Shown piece after piece: positions 18,115-27,357 of a stretch of 64,000 bases of DNA (position 1 is its first letter; each line of letters starts with the position of its first letter). The DNA is from an uncultured Alphaproteobacteria bacterium (GTDB taxonomy: Bacteria > Pseudomonadota > Alphaproteobacteria > HIMB59 > GCA-002718135). A model generated the notes under the pieces. It was not told the origin of the DNA. It saw only the letters and a program-made list of their open reading frames with translations, and ran no database searches. The position numbers and the translations under genes are program-made. The DNA is taken from contig CACKRG010000001.1 in assembly GCA_902602515.1 (NCBI GenBank), positions 309,504 through 373,503 of the forward strand, written 5' to 3'.

Positions 18115-19353
18115 CATTAAAGAAAGTTGTTTCTTTCCAAGTTCAGTCAAATCATCTAATTTAGCTCTATTCTTAAAATTCACTTCATAATTTTCTGGCG
18201 CAAAATCAGGAGGGCTTTCACCTAAAAGAAATTTTTCTGATTGTTTTTTAGAATATTCTAAATTTTTTTTACAGTATGGTGTTGAGCCCACATAAACTAC
18301 GTTAGAATAATTTTCACCAAAATGATTATCTTCAACTGCATGAATAACATCAGGATGCCACCAAACCGTATCACCTGGTTTCATTTCAGGAATTGAAGTT
18401 AATGCTTTCAAAAGCAAGGAATGATATTTTGAATTTACTGACAAGGCTCTTGCTGGTTTAGACCCACACAATTCGTTTTCAGGCACATCCAATAATAGTG
18501 CTCTGGTTAATATATAAGCAATAGATTTGGCTATTGGTATAAGTTGCAAAGTTCCATCTCTAGGACCTTGTCGAGTTAGAGCAACCCAACCTTGAAAGGT
18601 TCTAAAGACATGGCTTACAGCAGGTGATTCTATTTCTTTTGTTTGATCTCTATTTAATGCATTAAAAGGATTATATTTTTCAAAATTATCCATAAATATA
18701 TCATTGTAAACTTTCTGATAACCCTTATCTATCCATCTTTCAACAGACCCAGCATCACAATGTGGAGACAATCCTAAAGTTGAGTCCCCAGGCTCTCTTC
18801 TTCTGACTCTATCTGCATAAACCAATTCTCTATTTGGATCAAAAATATTTTCATCTTTATTTTTATAATTCCATAATTTATTTAACCATTTTTTTACTTT
18901 ATCTAGTTCAATCGATTGTCTTATTTCTACTTGTGTCTTCGACCAATATAATCCAAAAATTTGAGGTTTTCCTGATTTTAGGTCACTAAAATATTGATCA
19001 ATACCTGCTTTTTCTTTTTGATGATCATAATAATTGTTTTCATTGATATAGTTTTCTAGTTGAGTATTCCAATGATTCATTTTTTTCTCTTCAAAAACAT
19101 TTCGTATTATTACACATCCTCTGTTCATAATTTTATTTATAATATCATCACTATTAGTATCTAAATCTTTGAAATATATTTGAGGTATTATTGAATTTCC
19201 TTTTTTATTTTCAGTTTCAATAATTTTAACTTCGTTTTTGATATAATTCTCAATATTCTTAAAGTTCTTATCATAATCTTTGGATTTGAGTCTTAAGATT
19301 TCTTTTGAGTTTTGAATTTTTTTATCTAAATCATTTTGATCTGTAGTTTTCAT
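18106..19353 (-). CDS. DUF1479 family protein, putative Fe(II)/2-oxoglutarate-dependent oxygenase (YbiU-like)
   Basis: A 415-residue protein of the DUF1479/YbiU family. LSPHCDAGSVERW supplies a HxD pair (His198, Asp200) and GDTVWWHPDVIHAV a distal His, together the iron triad of the double-stranded beta-helix oxygenases. The family has no well-established substrate. It is the last gene of the run that begins with an FrcBCA-type transporter and continues with a PhyH-type oxygenase and a Gfo/Idh/MocA oxidoreductase; it overlaps the latter by 4 bases. A role in oxidising the imported compound or a derivative is inferred from this context. Confidence 0.75.
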   Translation of the reverse strand: MKTTDQNDLDKKIQNSKEILRLKSKDYDKNFKNIENYIKNEVKIIETENKKGNSIIPQIYFKDLDTNSDDIINKIMNRGCVIIRNVFEEKKMNHWNTQLENYINENNYYDHQKEKAGIDQYFSDLKSGKPQIFGLYWSKTQVEIRQSIELDKVKKWLNKLWNYKNKDENIFDPNRELVYADRVRRREPGDSTLGLSPHCDAGSVERWIDKGYQKVYNDIFMDNFEKYNPFNALNRDQTKEIESPAVSHVFRTFQGWVALTRQGPRDGTLQLIPIAKSIAYILTRALLLDVPENELCGSKPARALSVNSKYHSLLLKALTSIPEMKPGDTVWWHPDVIHAVEDNHFGENYSNVVYVGSTPYCKKNLEYSKKQSEKFLLGESPPDFAPENYEVNFKNRAKLDDLTELGKKQLSLMSW

Positions 19354-20495
19354 TTTAATAATTTATTTATTTCTTCATCGAATAATGGTTTTGGCCTTTC
19401 ACATGTTGATCTAAGATCAACTTCTACTTTATAAATTGATGAAATCATTGAGCATTCAATAATATCCAAAACATGCAATGCTAGATCACCATTACATCTA
19501 TGTATTCGATCATTTTCTATTGAATCAATCATTTCAGAAAGACCTATTCCACGGTAATTAGATTGTTCTGAAGCCTCATTACTTCTCCCACTATGATTTT
19601 TAATATTTGTTTTACCCAATGGTTTATCTTCAACACTATGCTTAATCCAAGTTGATCCAAGTTCTTTGGAGGTTATTACAGGACCTCCAAACATATTTGG
19701 ATCTGGCACAATAATAGAACCATGTGAACCATATAATTCAATATGATTTCTCATATGATTTTGAACATCAAAAGAAATAAAACCCTGAACAATTGATCCA
19801 TTATGGAATTCAAGGTTAAACATGTAAGAAGTAGGAATCTCAACATCAAATGTTTTTCCTTTGTTTGGCCCAACCTTATATTCTCTTTTATCAAAAAATT
19901 TTGCTCCTCTTCCCCTTACATTTTTTGCAGGACCTAAAAGATTGACGAGTGTCGTAAAAAAATAAGGCCCCATATCAATTACAGGTCCTCCACCTTCTTG
20001 AAACCATGACTCTGGTTTAGGATGAAAATCTTGAACACCTGGAAAAGCAAAAATAAAATTTCCTGTAAGTATTTGTCCAATACTACCATCATCAATTATT
20101 TTTCTCGATAATTGAACTCCACCACCAAGAAATGTATCGGGTGCATTACCTATATATAAGGAGGAGTCTTTTGCTAATTTTAATAATTCTTTTGCTTCAT
20201 CATATTTAACACACATTGGTTTTTCTGAATAAACATGCTTTCCAGATTGAAGAGTTTTTTTTGAAATTTCATAATGTGCTTGTGGGATAGTTATATTAAG
20301 TACTACATCAGTATTTTTATCATTTAATAACTCATCAACAGTCAAAGCTTGTAAGTTGTTTTCTCTAGCGGTCTTCTCAGCTAAATCCATATTAATGTCT
20401 GCACAAGAAGTGAAATTTATATTATTAAAATATTTTTCAGAACGAAGATAGGTTTCCAATATATTGCCACAACCTATAATACCAACATTTTTCAT
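19350..20495 (-). CDS. Gfo/Idh/MocA family NAD(P)-dependent oxidoreductase
   Basis: A 381-residue protein with an N-terminal Rossmann fold (VGIIGCGNI, GxGxxx) and the family's EKP motif at 91-93 (SEKPMCV), whose Lys contributes to catalysis. The C-terminal alpha/beta domain contains GGGPVIDMGPYF, which carries the family's conserved Asp. Members oxidise or reduce sugars, inositols and sugar acids. It lies between two oxygenase-like genes, 5 bases after the PhyH-type gene and overlapping DUF1479 by 4. The substrate cannot be named. Confidence 0.85.
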   Translation of the reverse strand: MKNVGIIGCGNILETYLRSEKYFNNINFTSCADINMDLAEKTARENNLQALTVDELLNDKNTDVVLNITIPQAHYEISKKTLQSGKHVYSEKPMCVKYDEAKELLKLAKDSSLYIGNAPDTFLGGGVQLSRKIIDDGSIGQILTGNFIFAFPGVQDFHPKPESWFQEGGGPVIDMGPYFFTTLVNLLGPAKNVRGRGAKFFDKREYKVGPNKGKTFDVEIPTSYMFNLEFHNGSIVQGFISFDVQNHMRNHIELYGSHGSIIVPDPNMFGGPVITSKELGSTWIKHSVEDKPLGKTNIKNHSGRSNEASEQSNYRGIGLSEMIDSIENDRIHRCNGDLALHVLDIIECSMISSIYKVEVDLRSTCERPKPLFDEEINKLLK

Positions 20496-20500
20496 TATAT

Positions 20501-21349
20501 TTATTTAGCCTTATAGCCTAAACCAATATCATTAACTGATTTACTAACATCCATAATTTTAGGATATTTATAATTAAATCCTAGAAGCTGTTTTACCTTT
20601 TTAGAACAGTTTTTTTTAAAATCATCATCTAAATATGTAACAAGATCTTCAACAGGTTTTATATATTTTGGCAAAAACTCTATTAATAAAACTGCACGCT
20701 GATGATTTGAATTATTTGGTGATGCTCCATGCCAACAGTTACCATTAAAAAAAACTAGATCACCTGGATCAGCTGTCATTTGCTTTTGATTTGAAAAATC
20801 ATCTTTATCATTAGGATAGTGAAGTTTTTTTTGAGAACCAGGTACATAGGCTGTTGCTCCAGAAAGTTCTGAACAAATATCAAGTGGAATAGTTACTTGA
20901 CAATTTTGAGGAAAAGAGCTGTTTAATCCCATTGGGAAAGTTTCAGATTTATAGTAATCCCAATAAGGGTAATCTATATGAAGTTCTTGGCCTGGTGCAC
21001 CAGGTAATAAACGACTAGCACAATACGAACCACAGGTAAACTCTGATCCTAAGAAAGAAGACATTAAGTCAAAAATAATATCGTTTGTTATTAAATCACT
21101 AAAGACAGTAGATTTACTAAATAAATTCCACACTCTTTGTTGTAAGTGTATTTTTCCTGAGGATTCTGCTTCAGCGTTAAAATGTGATTCTTTTTGATCC
21201 TGGGTATCTGCAAAATTATTTACGACTTCTCTAGCTGTGATGATTTCATCATTACTATAGACATTTTTAATAACAACAACGCCACTACCTTTTAATAATT
21301 CATCCAATATTGACTGCTTGTTATAATTATTTTTTTCTGCAATTAACAT
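20501..21349 (-). CDS. Phytanoyl-CoA dioxygenase (PhyH) family oxygenase
   Basis: A 282-residue Fe(II)/2-oxoglutarate oxygenase. The iron triad is His124-x-Asp126 (LHIDYPYW) and His207 (NCWHGAS), with Arg218 in HQRAVLL expected to bind 2-oxoglutarate. PGDLVFFNGNCWH and YVPGSQK are standard PhyH blocks. Bacterial members hydroxylate many small molecules; phytanoyl-CoA is unlikely here. The gene starts 48 bases after the ABC ATPase gene on the same strand and is followed by an oxidoreductase and a second oxygenase-like gene, so an oxidative step on the transported compound is a reasonable inference. Confidence 0.82.
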   Translation of the reverse strand: MLIAEKNNYNKQSILDELLKGSGVVVIKNVYSNDEIITAREVVNNFADTQDQKESHFNAEAESSGKIHLQQRVWNLFSKSTVFSDLITNDIIFDLMSSFLGSEFTCGSYCASRLLPGAPGQELHIDYPYWDYYKSETFPMGLNSSFPQNCQVTIPLDICSELSGATAYVPGSQKKLHYPNDKDDFSNQKQMTADPGDLVFFNGNCWHGASPNNSNHQRAVLLIEFLPKYIKPVEDLVTYLDDDFKKNCSKKVKQLLGFNYKYPKIMDVSKSVNDIGLGYKAK

Positions 21350-21397
21350 AAACGCAATTAATCAAAAATTTAAAAAAGAGTCAATCTTATAAAAAAA

Positions 21398-22177
21398 TTA
21401 AAGTTCTAATTCTTTAGAAAGATCACCTATTTCAGCACCACCTGCCATTAATCTCTTAACATCTTCACCGCCAAGTTCATTTGCTAAACCACTACCAATT
21501 ACTTCTCCTAGACTTAAAAATGTGTATCTATCTGCAATTAGTCTTGCATGTATTTCATTATGCGTAATCAAGATTATAGCTATATTGCCAAGACGTTGAA
21601 CTTTTTTAATTGTTTTTAAAACTTCCATTTGTTGTTTTTGTCCAAGTGCAGAAGTTGGCTCATCAAGTATTAATATTTTAGCACCAAAATAAATTGCCCT
21701 TGCGATAGCTAAGGTTTGTCTTTGCCCTCCTGACATTGTTCCAACCTTTTGGTTAGGGTCAGCTATATTAATTCCAATTTTAGACATTTCTTCAATAGTG
21801 ATTTTATGCATTGCATCCATTTGCATTAAACCAAATGGTCCAGGACCTTTTTTTAGTTCTCTTCCTAAAAAAAAGTTTAAAGTAACAGAAGTTAAATTGT
21901 TTAGTGCAAGATCTTGATAGACCGTACCAATCCCTGCATCAGAAGCTTGTCTAGGGGATGCAAATTTTACAATTTCACCATCAACTTTTATTTCACCGTT
22001 TGTAGCTGGATGAACTCCAGATAAAACTTTAATTAGTGTAGATTTACCTGCACCATTATCACCTAAAAGAGCATGAACTTCACCAGGATACACATCAAGT
22101 GATACGCCATTCAGAGCTGTGAAACTTCCAAATTTTTTTACTAAATCTTTTATTTCAATAAGTGGTTTTTTATCCAT
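21398..22177 (-). CDS. Sugar ABC transporter ATP-binding protein (FrcA type, single NBD)
   Basis: A 259-residue ATPase with one nucleotide-binding domain: Walker A GDNGAGKST at 39-47, a signature MSGGQRQTLAIARA and Walker B LILDEPTSALG. Ribose-type transporters usually have a tandem ATPase of about 500 residues; this single-domain form is of the fructose FrcA type. It energises uptake with the permease, whose stop overlaps its start by 1 base. It would work as a homodimer at the cytoplasmic face of the membrane. Confidence 0.88.
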   Translation of the reverse strand: MDKKPLIEIKDLVKKFGSFTALNGVSLDVYPGEVHALLGDNGAGKSTLIKVLSGVHPATNGEIKVDGEIVKFASPRQASDAGIGTVYQDLALNNLTSVTLNFFLGRELKKGPGPFGLMQMDAMHKITIEEMSKIGINIADPNQKVGTMSGGQRQTLAIARAIYFGAKILILDEPTSALGQKQQMEVLKTIKKVQRLGNIAIILITHNEIHARLIADRYTFLSLGEVIGSGLANELGGEDVKRLMAGGAEIGDLSKELEL

Positions 22178-23769
22178 TAAATACTTCCCATTATTCTTCT
22201 TCGAATATTTTCATTTGTAAGCGCAGCGGTAACTAATACTGCACCTAAAAATACTCTATAAAAAGATCCATCAACACCAGGTATATAAAAGAAAGCTTCT
22301 TTTGCAATTCCAAATATAACTGCACCTAGCATGATACCCAGTATTGAACCAAAACCACCAGTTAGAACAACTCCCCCAATTACTGCGGCAGCAATGGCTT
22401 CTAGCTCTTTAAGATTACCTTTAGCTGTGTCAGCAGTATTAACCTCAAATACCTGACAGGCTGCAAACATCGTAGCGCAAAAAGCCGTAAACATAAATAA
22501 ACCTATTTTAACTTTATTAGTTGGTACACCATTAGCTTGAGCTGCAGATAAGTTACCTCCGGTAGAATAAATCCAGTTACCAACTTGAGTCTTACTTAAA
22601 ACAAAGTAGCAAATTATTGCAAGAAGTACCCAAATCATTACACAAGAATAAAAACCTGGTGCAAATTTATTTCCAAACATATTTACATTCCAATCAGCGG
22701 TAAAATATAACCAATCAAAAACTGGTTCTAAAATATCACCACCAAAAAAGTTAGCGACTGGTCTAGCGGTAATAAAAGTATCTATATATGCTCTTGCTAG
22801 ATCCAATTCTGTTACAGATTTTGCTGCTACATCAGGTACTTGAATTCCCGCATCAATCTTTTTTTGTATAGCTTCAACCATTGACTCGTTGCCAGACTTT
22901 TGAGCATTTTCCAGAGTTTTTTGCATGGTATCAACCATCTTTTGTTTAGCTAATAAAGTTTTAGTAATTGCAACTTTTTCGTTGATATAAGTTAGTTGTT
23001 CTGTAAGTTTTTCAACAGTACTTTGTGGTGCTGTTTTTAGTATTTCTATTAATTCTTCATTAGATAATGCTTTAGCAGCATCTCTTTCCATTTCACCATG
23101 TCCAGGAACATTTATGATATTTTTAATATCTGGCAAATCTGTAACCGTGGTAGAGCCAGCTGTTTGATCTGGAGCTTTATTGAATGCTCTATAACAAACT
23201 TCTGTTAAACCTCTTAAAAAAAATAAACCACCTAAAGTAACAATAAATGAAGCAATTCCACTTTTAACAATTACATATCCTTGGAACCATCCAAAAGATA
23301 ATGTCATAACTAAAGTTATTAACAATGCCGTTAGTGGAGTAACATCCTTGATCTCAAATATTTTTAAGCCTTCAAAATGAAATCCACCATCGAAAGAAAT
23401 ATAAGGTATCACAACAGCAAACCCCCATTTTAAGATCATTGCCATTGCTCCACCAGCAAATCCAATCATTGATCCTACACTTAAATCGAATTCACCTGCA
23501 ATAATCAACATACCAGCACCAAGTGCAACAATTCCCAATTGTGAGATTACTCTAAAATTATTTCTTATTCCAAGGGCGTTAAAACCTTCTCCAGCAAAAG
23601 GGTTTAGTGAAAATTCTCCTTGTGGAATTGAAAAGTATCCTAACATTGCAAAAAGTAAAAGCATAACTCCAAGCGGACCAACTTCTGGTCTTGCAAATAT
23701 TACGGAGTACCATCTTTTCGGTTTTAACCTATCAGACTCTTGTCTTTTTACTTCTGTGTTTGAATTCAT
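22177..23769 (-). CDS. Sugar ABC transporter permease (FrcC/RbsC family) with a large periplasmic insertion
   Basis: A 530-residue permease; family members are usually 320-370 residues. The RbsC-type core is intact: AGEFDLSVGSMIG near residue 91, SGIASFIVTLGGLFFLRGLTE at 170-190 and the AAVIGGVVLTGGFGSILG block at about 461-478. Between the SFIVTLGG helix and the next membrane segments, residues about 200-335 form an extra hydrophilic, Lys/Glu/Gln-rich stretch that looks helical and partly coiled-coil. By family topology this loop is periplasmic, where the binding protein docks. The start codon is 4 bases from the U-tract of an intrinsic terminator-like hairpin and has no clear ribosome binding site. 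Confidence 0.87.
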   Translation of the reverse strand: MNSNTEVKRQESDRLKPKRWYSVIFARPEVGPLGVMLLLFAMLGYFSIPQGEFSLNPFAGEGFNALGIRNNFRVISQLGIVALGAGMLIIAGEFDLSVGSMIGFAGGAMAMILKWGFAVVIPYISFDGGFHFEGLKIFEIKDVTPLTALLITLVMTLSFGWFQGYVIVKSGIASFIVTLGGLFFLRGLTEVCYRAFNKAPDQTAGSTTVTDLPDIKNIINVPGHGEMERDAAKALSNEELIEILKTAPQSTVEKLTEQLTYINEKVAITKTLLAKQKMVDTMQKTLENAQKSGNESMVEAIQKKIDAGIQVPDVAAKSVTELDLARAYIDTFITARPVANFFGGDILEPVFDWLYFTADWNVNMFGNKFAPGFYSCVMIWVLLAIICYFVLSKTQVGNWIYSTGGNLSAAQANGVPTNKVKIGLFMFTAFCATMFAACQVFEVNTADTAKGNLKELEAIAAAVIGGVVLTGGFGSILGIMLGAVIFGIAKEAFFYIPGVDGSFYRVFLGAVLVTAALTNENIRRRIMGSI

Positions 23770-23773
23770 ATAA

Positions 23774-23799
23774 TAAAAAAGCCGCCCAAAGGCGGCTTC
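23774..23799 (-). terminator. Intrinsic terminator-like hairpin between binding-protein and permease genes
   Basis: On the minus strand AAGCCGCC, loop TTTG, GGCGGCTT is followed by TTTTATTA, so an 8-base GC-rich stem runs into six consecutive T. It lies 11 bases after the binding-protein stop and its U-tract ends about 5 bases before the permease ATG. Partial termination here would give more binding protein than permease, a common arrangement in ABC operons. Confidence 0.85.
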
Positions 23800-23809
23800 A
23801 AATTAGAAG

Positions 23810-24718
23810 TTATCTATCGATACCAGCTAATGCAGCAACTGAAGCCGCATTTGATTTATCAACAAATCCTGGTCCAGATGGAATGTTTGCACCTGGTAAT
23901 AGACCTGCACTGTTATTGTATAAATGTAATACAATAATTGGCATATAACCTTGAAGTCTCTGTTGCTGATCGATTGTAAATGCAACTTTATCAGCAGCGA
24001 TTAAGTCCATAACTCCAGGGCTTAAATCGAAACAAGAATGGTGAATACCACTCATACCAAGATCATCCATTGCTTTTGCTACACCTTCACATACGTGAGG
24101 TCCAACAGATAGAATTGCATCAATATCTGTATTAGCTTGTAAAGCAGCAGTAGCACGAGTTACGATAGTTGCAGGGTCAGAAGTAGTATCAACATATTCC
24201 ATAGGAACTGCTTCTCCATAACCTTCACATCTGTCAACTAAGGCAGTATTATATGCTTCTTGGATCATACATAGACCTTTAGTAGCGCCTTCAGCAGTTG
24301 CTCTTGCACCTGCTTTTTGACCAGCAAGATATTCTGGCTGTCCAACATGCATTAATGCACCTAGTGCTGCAGAATTTTCTAAACCAGAGTTCATAGTAAT
24401 AACTGGAACACCGGCAGCAACAGCAGCTTTAATAGCTGGGCCTAATGCATCTGGATCTGGAAGTGAAATTACCATACCATCTGGTTGAGTAGCTGCAGCA
24501 GCTTGAATTGAGCTTGCCATATCAGCCATATCAGCAGAAGGGTTGTAGATATATTCAAAATCAGCACCGATTGCACGAGCTGCATCCTCACCACCTTTTT
24601 GTACAACAGGCCAGAAAGGATCTTTACCTTCACCATGAGTTACCATAACGTATCTCTCAGCGAAAGCGGCACTTGTAGCAAATACAATTGCTACAACTGT
24701 CATAAGAAGTTTTTTCAT
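23810..24718 (-). CDS. Periplasmic sugar-binding protein of FrcBCA-type ABC transporter
   Basis: A 302-residue family 4-type (ribose/fructose-like) binding protein. A Sec signal peptide ends about residue 20 (VFATSAAFA before ERYVMV). GEGKDPFWPVVQKGGEDAA is the usual first strand and helix of these proteins. The start at 24718 is set by a strong AGGAGG ribosome binding site (24728-24723) four bases upstream; a TTG further upstream would lie before that site. The coding sequence is visibly less A+T-rich than its neighbours, as expected for an abundant protein. The ligand is unknown; nearby xylA and sugar oxidising enzymes suggest a monosaccharide or cyclitol. Confidence 0.88.
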   Translation of the reverse strand: MKKLLMTVVAIVFATSAAFAERYVMVTHGEGKDPFWPVVQKGGEDAARAIGADFEYIYNPSADMADMASSIQAAAATQPDGMVISLPDPDALGPAIKAAVAAGVPVITMNSGLENSAALGALMHVGQPEYLAGQKAGARATAEGATKGLCMIQEAYNTALVDRCEGYGEAVPMEYVDTTSDPATIVTRATAALQANTDIDAILSVGPHVCEGVAKAMDDLGMSGIHHSCFDLSPGVMDLIAADKVAFTIDQQQRLQGYMPIIVLHLYNNSAGLLPGANIPSGPGFVDKSNAASVAALAGIDR

Positions 24719-24913
24719 TTTTCCTCCTAACAATTATTAGAATTCGGACAATATAACGAGGATTTTTCAAATCAAGAGTAATTTTTAAACTTTTATTTGA
24801 TTTATATTCTTAAATAAACTTCTTATTACTAAGACAAAACTATACCGAAAAAACTCAAGAATTATGGGAAAAAATTTTTGATTTTATAAAAATTAAAAGT
24901 AAGATGTGTCAAA
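24719..24913. promoter_or_regulatory. Divergent control region between the binding-protein operon and the TIM-barrel isomerase gene
   Basis: This 195-base gap serves two outward-facing genes. The AGGAGG site of the binding-protein gene lies at its left edge. For the minus strand a weak promoter candidate is TTGATT (24775-24770) with TATATT (24755-24750), although the spacing of 14 bases is short. I saw no convincing operator palindrome, and no regulator gene is encoded in the window. Confidence 0.35.
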
Positions 24914-25891
24914 ATGAAACAAAAGTTTGGAGCAGGAATTTGGCATTTTGCAACGTATGTAGATCGTTACGCAACTGATGGATACGGAGAACCAAGATCA
25001 ATATTGGACGCTATATCTCTTGCAGGACAAGTAAAAGATTTATCAGTTGTTGATATAAACTTTCCATATTTTGGTGGAAAATTTTCTAATCAGGAAATTA
25101 AGAATGCATTAGATAAAGTTAACTTAGATGTTATTGGAATCACACCTGAAATTTACACTAAAGAATTTAGAAAGGGCGCATTCACAAATCCAGATAGCGG
25201 TATACGTAATAGAGCTCATGAATTAATAACTGAAGCATGTGAGGCTGTTAGATTTTTTAATGCTGCGTATGTAAAACTTTGGCCTGGACAAGATGGTTGG
25301 GATTATCCATTTCAAGTAGATCATGGAACATTATGGAAGAATTCAGTAGATGGTGTTGCAAGATTAGCGAGTGAAAATCCGGATCTTAAGTTTGTAATAG
25401 AATATAAGCCCAGGGAACCAAGAATTAAAATGAGTTATGACTCAGTAGCTAGAACATTGCTTGGTATTGAAAAGATGGGCCTGCCTAATGTTGGTATTCT
25501 TCTAGATTTTGGTCATGCTATTTATGGCGGTGAATCGGCAGCTGACTCAGCACAACTAGCTATTGATTATGGTCGATTATTTGGGATGGATGTTAATGAT
25601 AATTACAGATCATGGGATGATGATCTAATAGCTGGAAGCTTGCATCCTATTGAGATTTTTGAGTTTTTTTATGTTTTGAAAAAAAATAATTGGGAAGGTG
25701 TATGGCAATTAGATCAGTTTCCTTTTCGAGAAGATAGTGTCGAAATGGCAAACCAAGCAATTGATTTTCTTAAATCTATAAATAAAGCATTAGATGATTT
25801 AGATACAAAAGCATTACATGAGGCTCAATCTAATCATGATGCAATGAAAGCTCTAAAAATTGCTCAAAAAGCTCTTTATAAAAACTTATAA
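24914..25891 (+). CDS. TIM-barrel sugar isomerase/epimerase (xylose isomerase-like superfamily)
   Basis: A 325-residue protein of the AP-endonuclease-2/xylose-isomerase-like TIM-barrel superfamily. Likely metal ligands are Glu163 (VIEYKPREP), Asp198 and His201 (LLDFGHA), and Asp267 (WQLDQFP). Such enzymes isomerise or epimerise free sugars. It is divergent from the first binding-protein operon and converges, with a 2-base gap, on the FGGY kinase that ends the second ABC operon. Together with the split transketolase this makes a free-sugar isomerase, for example a D-apiose isomerase or a pentose isomerase, the best guess. The specificity is not readable from sequence. Confidence 0.75.
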   Translation: MKQKFGAGIWHFATYVDRYATDGYGEPRSILDAISLAGQVKDLSVVDINFPYFGGKFSNQEIKNALDKVNLDVIGITPEIYTKEFRKGAFTNPDSGIRNRAHELITEACEAVRFFNAAYVKLWPGQDGWDYPFQVDHGTLWKNSVDGVARLASENPDLKFVIEYKPREPRIKMSYDSVARTLLGIEKMGLPNVGILLDFGHAIYGGESAADSAQLAIDYGRLFGMDVNDNYRSWDDDLIAGSLHPIEIFEFFYVLKKNNWEGVWQLDQFPFREDSVEMANQAIDFLKSINKALDDLDTKALHEAQSNHDAMKALKIAQKALYKNL

Positions 25892-25893
25892 AA

Positions 25894-27357
25894 TTATAAA
25901 TAGAAATTATTTAAAACATCTTTCCATTTTTTATAGCTATCAATAATTTTATTTTTATTCGGATGATAGATAGTATATTTTTGTTTATATTTTGAAATAT
26001 CTTTTAAATTTTTTTCAATTTTTGTACCTAATAATCCCATTATTAATGATCCGTAAGATGACATATCTTCAAAATTGGTAACATAAATTTTTCTTTTAAG
26101 AGTATCAGATAAAAAATTCATGAAAGATAAATTTGAAACAATACCTCCATCAATATAGATATCATTACAAATTATTTTTTGGTTCTTTTCTAAATCATCT
26201 AAATAATCTTTAATTTGGAAAGCAATTGACTCTAATGCAGCTCTTATAATATGATTTTTATTTACTGATGGCGTTAAACCATAAATCATTCCTTTGCTAT
26301 TCGGGAGCCAGTGGGGCGAACTTAAACCAACAAAGGCTGGAATAAAGACCACTCCATTTGAATTATTGGTTTTTGTAAAAATACTATTTGTTTCCTGAGG
26401 TTTATTAATTATTTTTAAATTACTATTCAGCCAACTTACCGTTGCTCCAGCATAGTTTATTAGACATTCATAAGAATAAGATGGTTTATTATTATAGACA
26501 TAAGATAAAGTAGTAATTGTATTTTTTTTATAAGAGTATTGATTTCCAATATTTGTTAATATTGATGCGCCAGTTCCTAAAGTAATTTTAGTGTTTCCTT
26601 TATTAAAACATTGATTTGCAAAAATTGATGCTTGTGAATCACCCATCACACCTGCAATAGGAATTTTATCTTTTAATATTTGGTTTAAGTTCGTGTATCC
26701 AAAAATTGAAGCACTCTCTTTAACTTGAGGTAACATTTTTATATTTAAATCAAATAATTTTAGTAATTCTTTACTCCAATTTAATGATTTATTATTAAAA
26801 AATAAAGTTCTCGATGCGTTTGTATAGTCAGTAGCGTAAGATTTTTTATTTGTTAGTCGATATATTAAATATGTATCAATCGTGCCAAATAAAGCTGAGC
26901 CATTTTTTAGTTTCTCTTTTAATTTCTTTTTGTTATCTAATAATTTTACTAATTTGGGTGCAGGAAAATAAGTATCAAGTTTTAATCCCGTATTTTTTTT
27001 AATTAATGATTGATTTTTACTAGATTTATTAATTTTATCACAAATTTTTTGGCCTCTTCTACACTGCCAAACAATCGCATTATAAAGAGGTTTGCCTGAT
27101 AAAGTATCAAAAATTACAAAAGTTTCCCTTTGGTTTGTTATACTTAGAAATAAATTTTTATGTAATTTTATTTTTTTTGATATTTTTTTTAATAAAAATA
27201 AAATATTTTTATAAATTTCTTCAGCATCGTGCTCAACATGACCTAATTGATTTTGAATTTGCTTATGAGATTTTGAGAGTTTTGTTAATAATTTTAAACT
27301 ATTATCATAAATAAAAACTGTACTTGATGAGGTACTCTGATCAATAGAAATATACAT
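25894..27357 (-). CDS. FGGY-family carbohydrate kinase, glycerol-kinase-like
   Basis: A 487-residue FGGY kinase with glycerol kinase landmarks: DQSTSSSTVF at the N-terminus, ITNQRETFVIFD (Arg77, Glu78), AIVWQCRR (Trp97), a GlpK-type NASRTLFFN and GDSQASIF (the general base Asp). The glycerol-site segment, DPYFSGTK in E. coli GlpK, reads DTYFPAPK here, so the pocket differs near Tyr130. The start follows directly on the transketolase stop, so it belongs to the second sugar operon. A substrate other than glycerol, such as a small branched ketose (apulose) or another polyol/ketose, is suggested by the context. Plain glycerol kinase remains possible. Confidence 0.8.
   Translation of the reverse strand: MYISIDQSTSSSTVFIYDNSLKLLTKLSKSHKQIQNQLGHVEHDAEEIYKNILFLLKKISKKIKLHKNLFLSITNQRETFVIFDTLSGKPLYNAIVWQCRRGQKICDKINKSSKNQSLIKKNTGLKLDTYFPAPKLVKLLDNKKKLKEKLKNGSALFGTIDTYLIYRLTNKKSYATDYTNASRTLFFNNKSLNWSKELLKLFDLNIKMLPQVKESASIFGYTNLNQILKDKIPIAGVMGDSQASIFANQCFNKGNTKITLGTGASILTNIGNQYSYKKNTITTLSYVYNNKPSYSYECLINYAGATVSWLNSNLKIINKPQETNSIFTKTNNSNGVVFIPAFVGLSSPHWLPNSKGMIYGLTPSVNKNHIIRAALESIAFQIKDYLDDLEKNQKIICNDIYIDGGIVSNLSFMNFLSDTLKRKIYVTNFEDMSSYGSLIMGLLGTKIEKNLKDISKYKQKYTIYHPNKNKIIDSYKKWKDVLNNFYL

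Noticed and set aside
24719..24733. TTG at 24733 as start of the first binding-protein gene, adding five residues
   Set aside because: It precedes the AGGAGG ribosome binding site; the ATG at 24718 gives a normal signal peptide.
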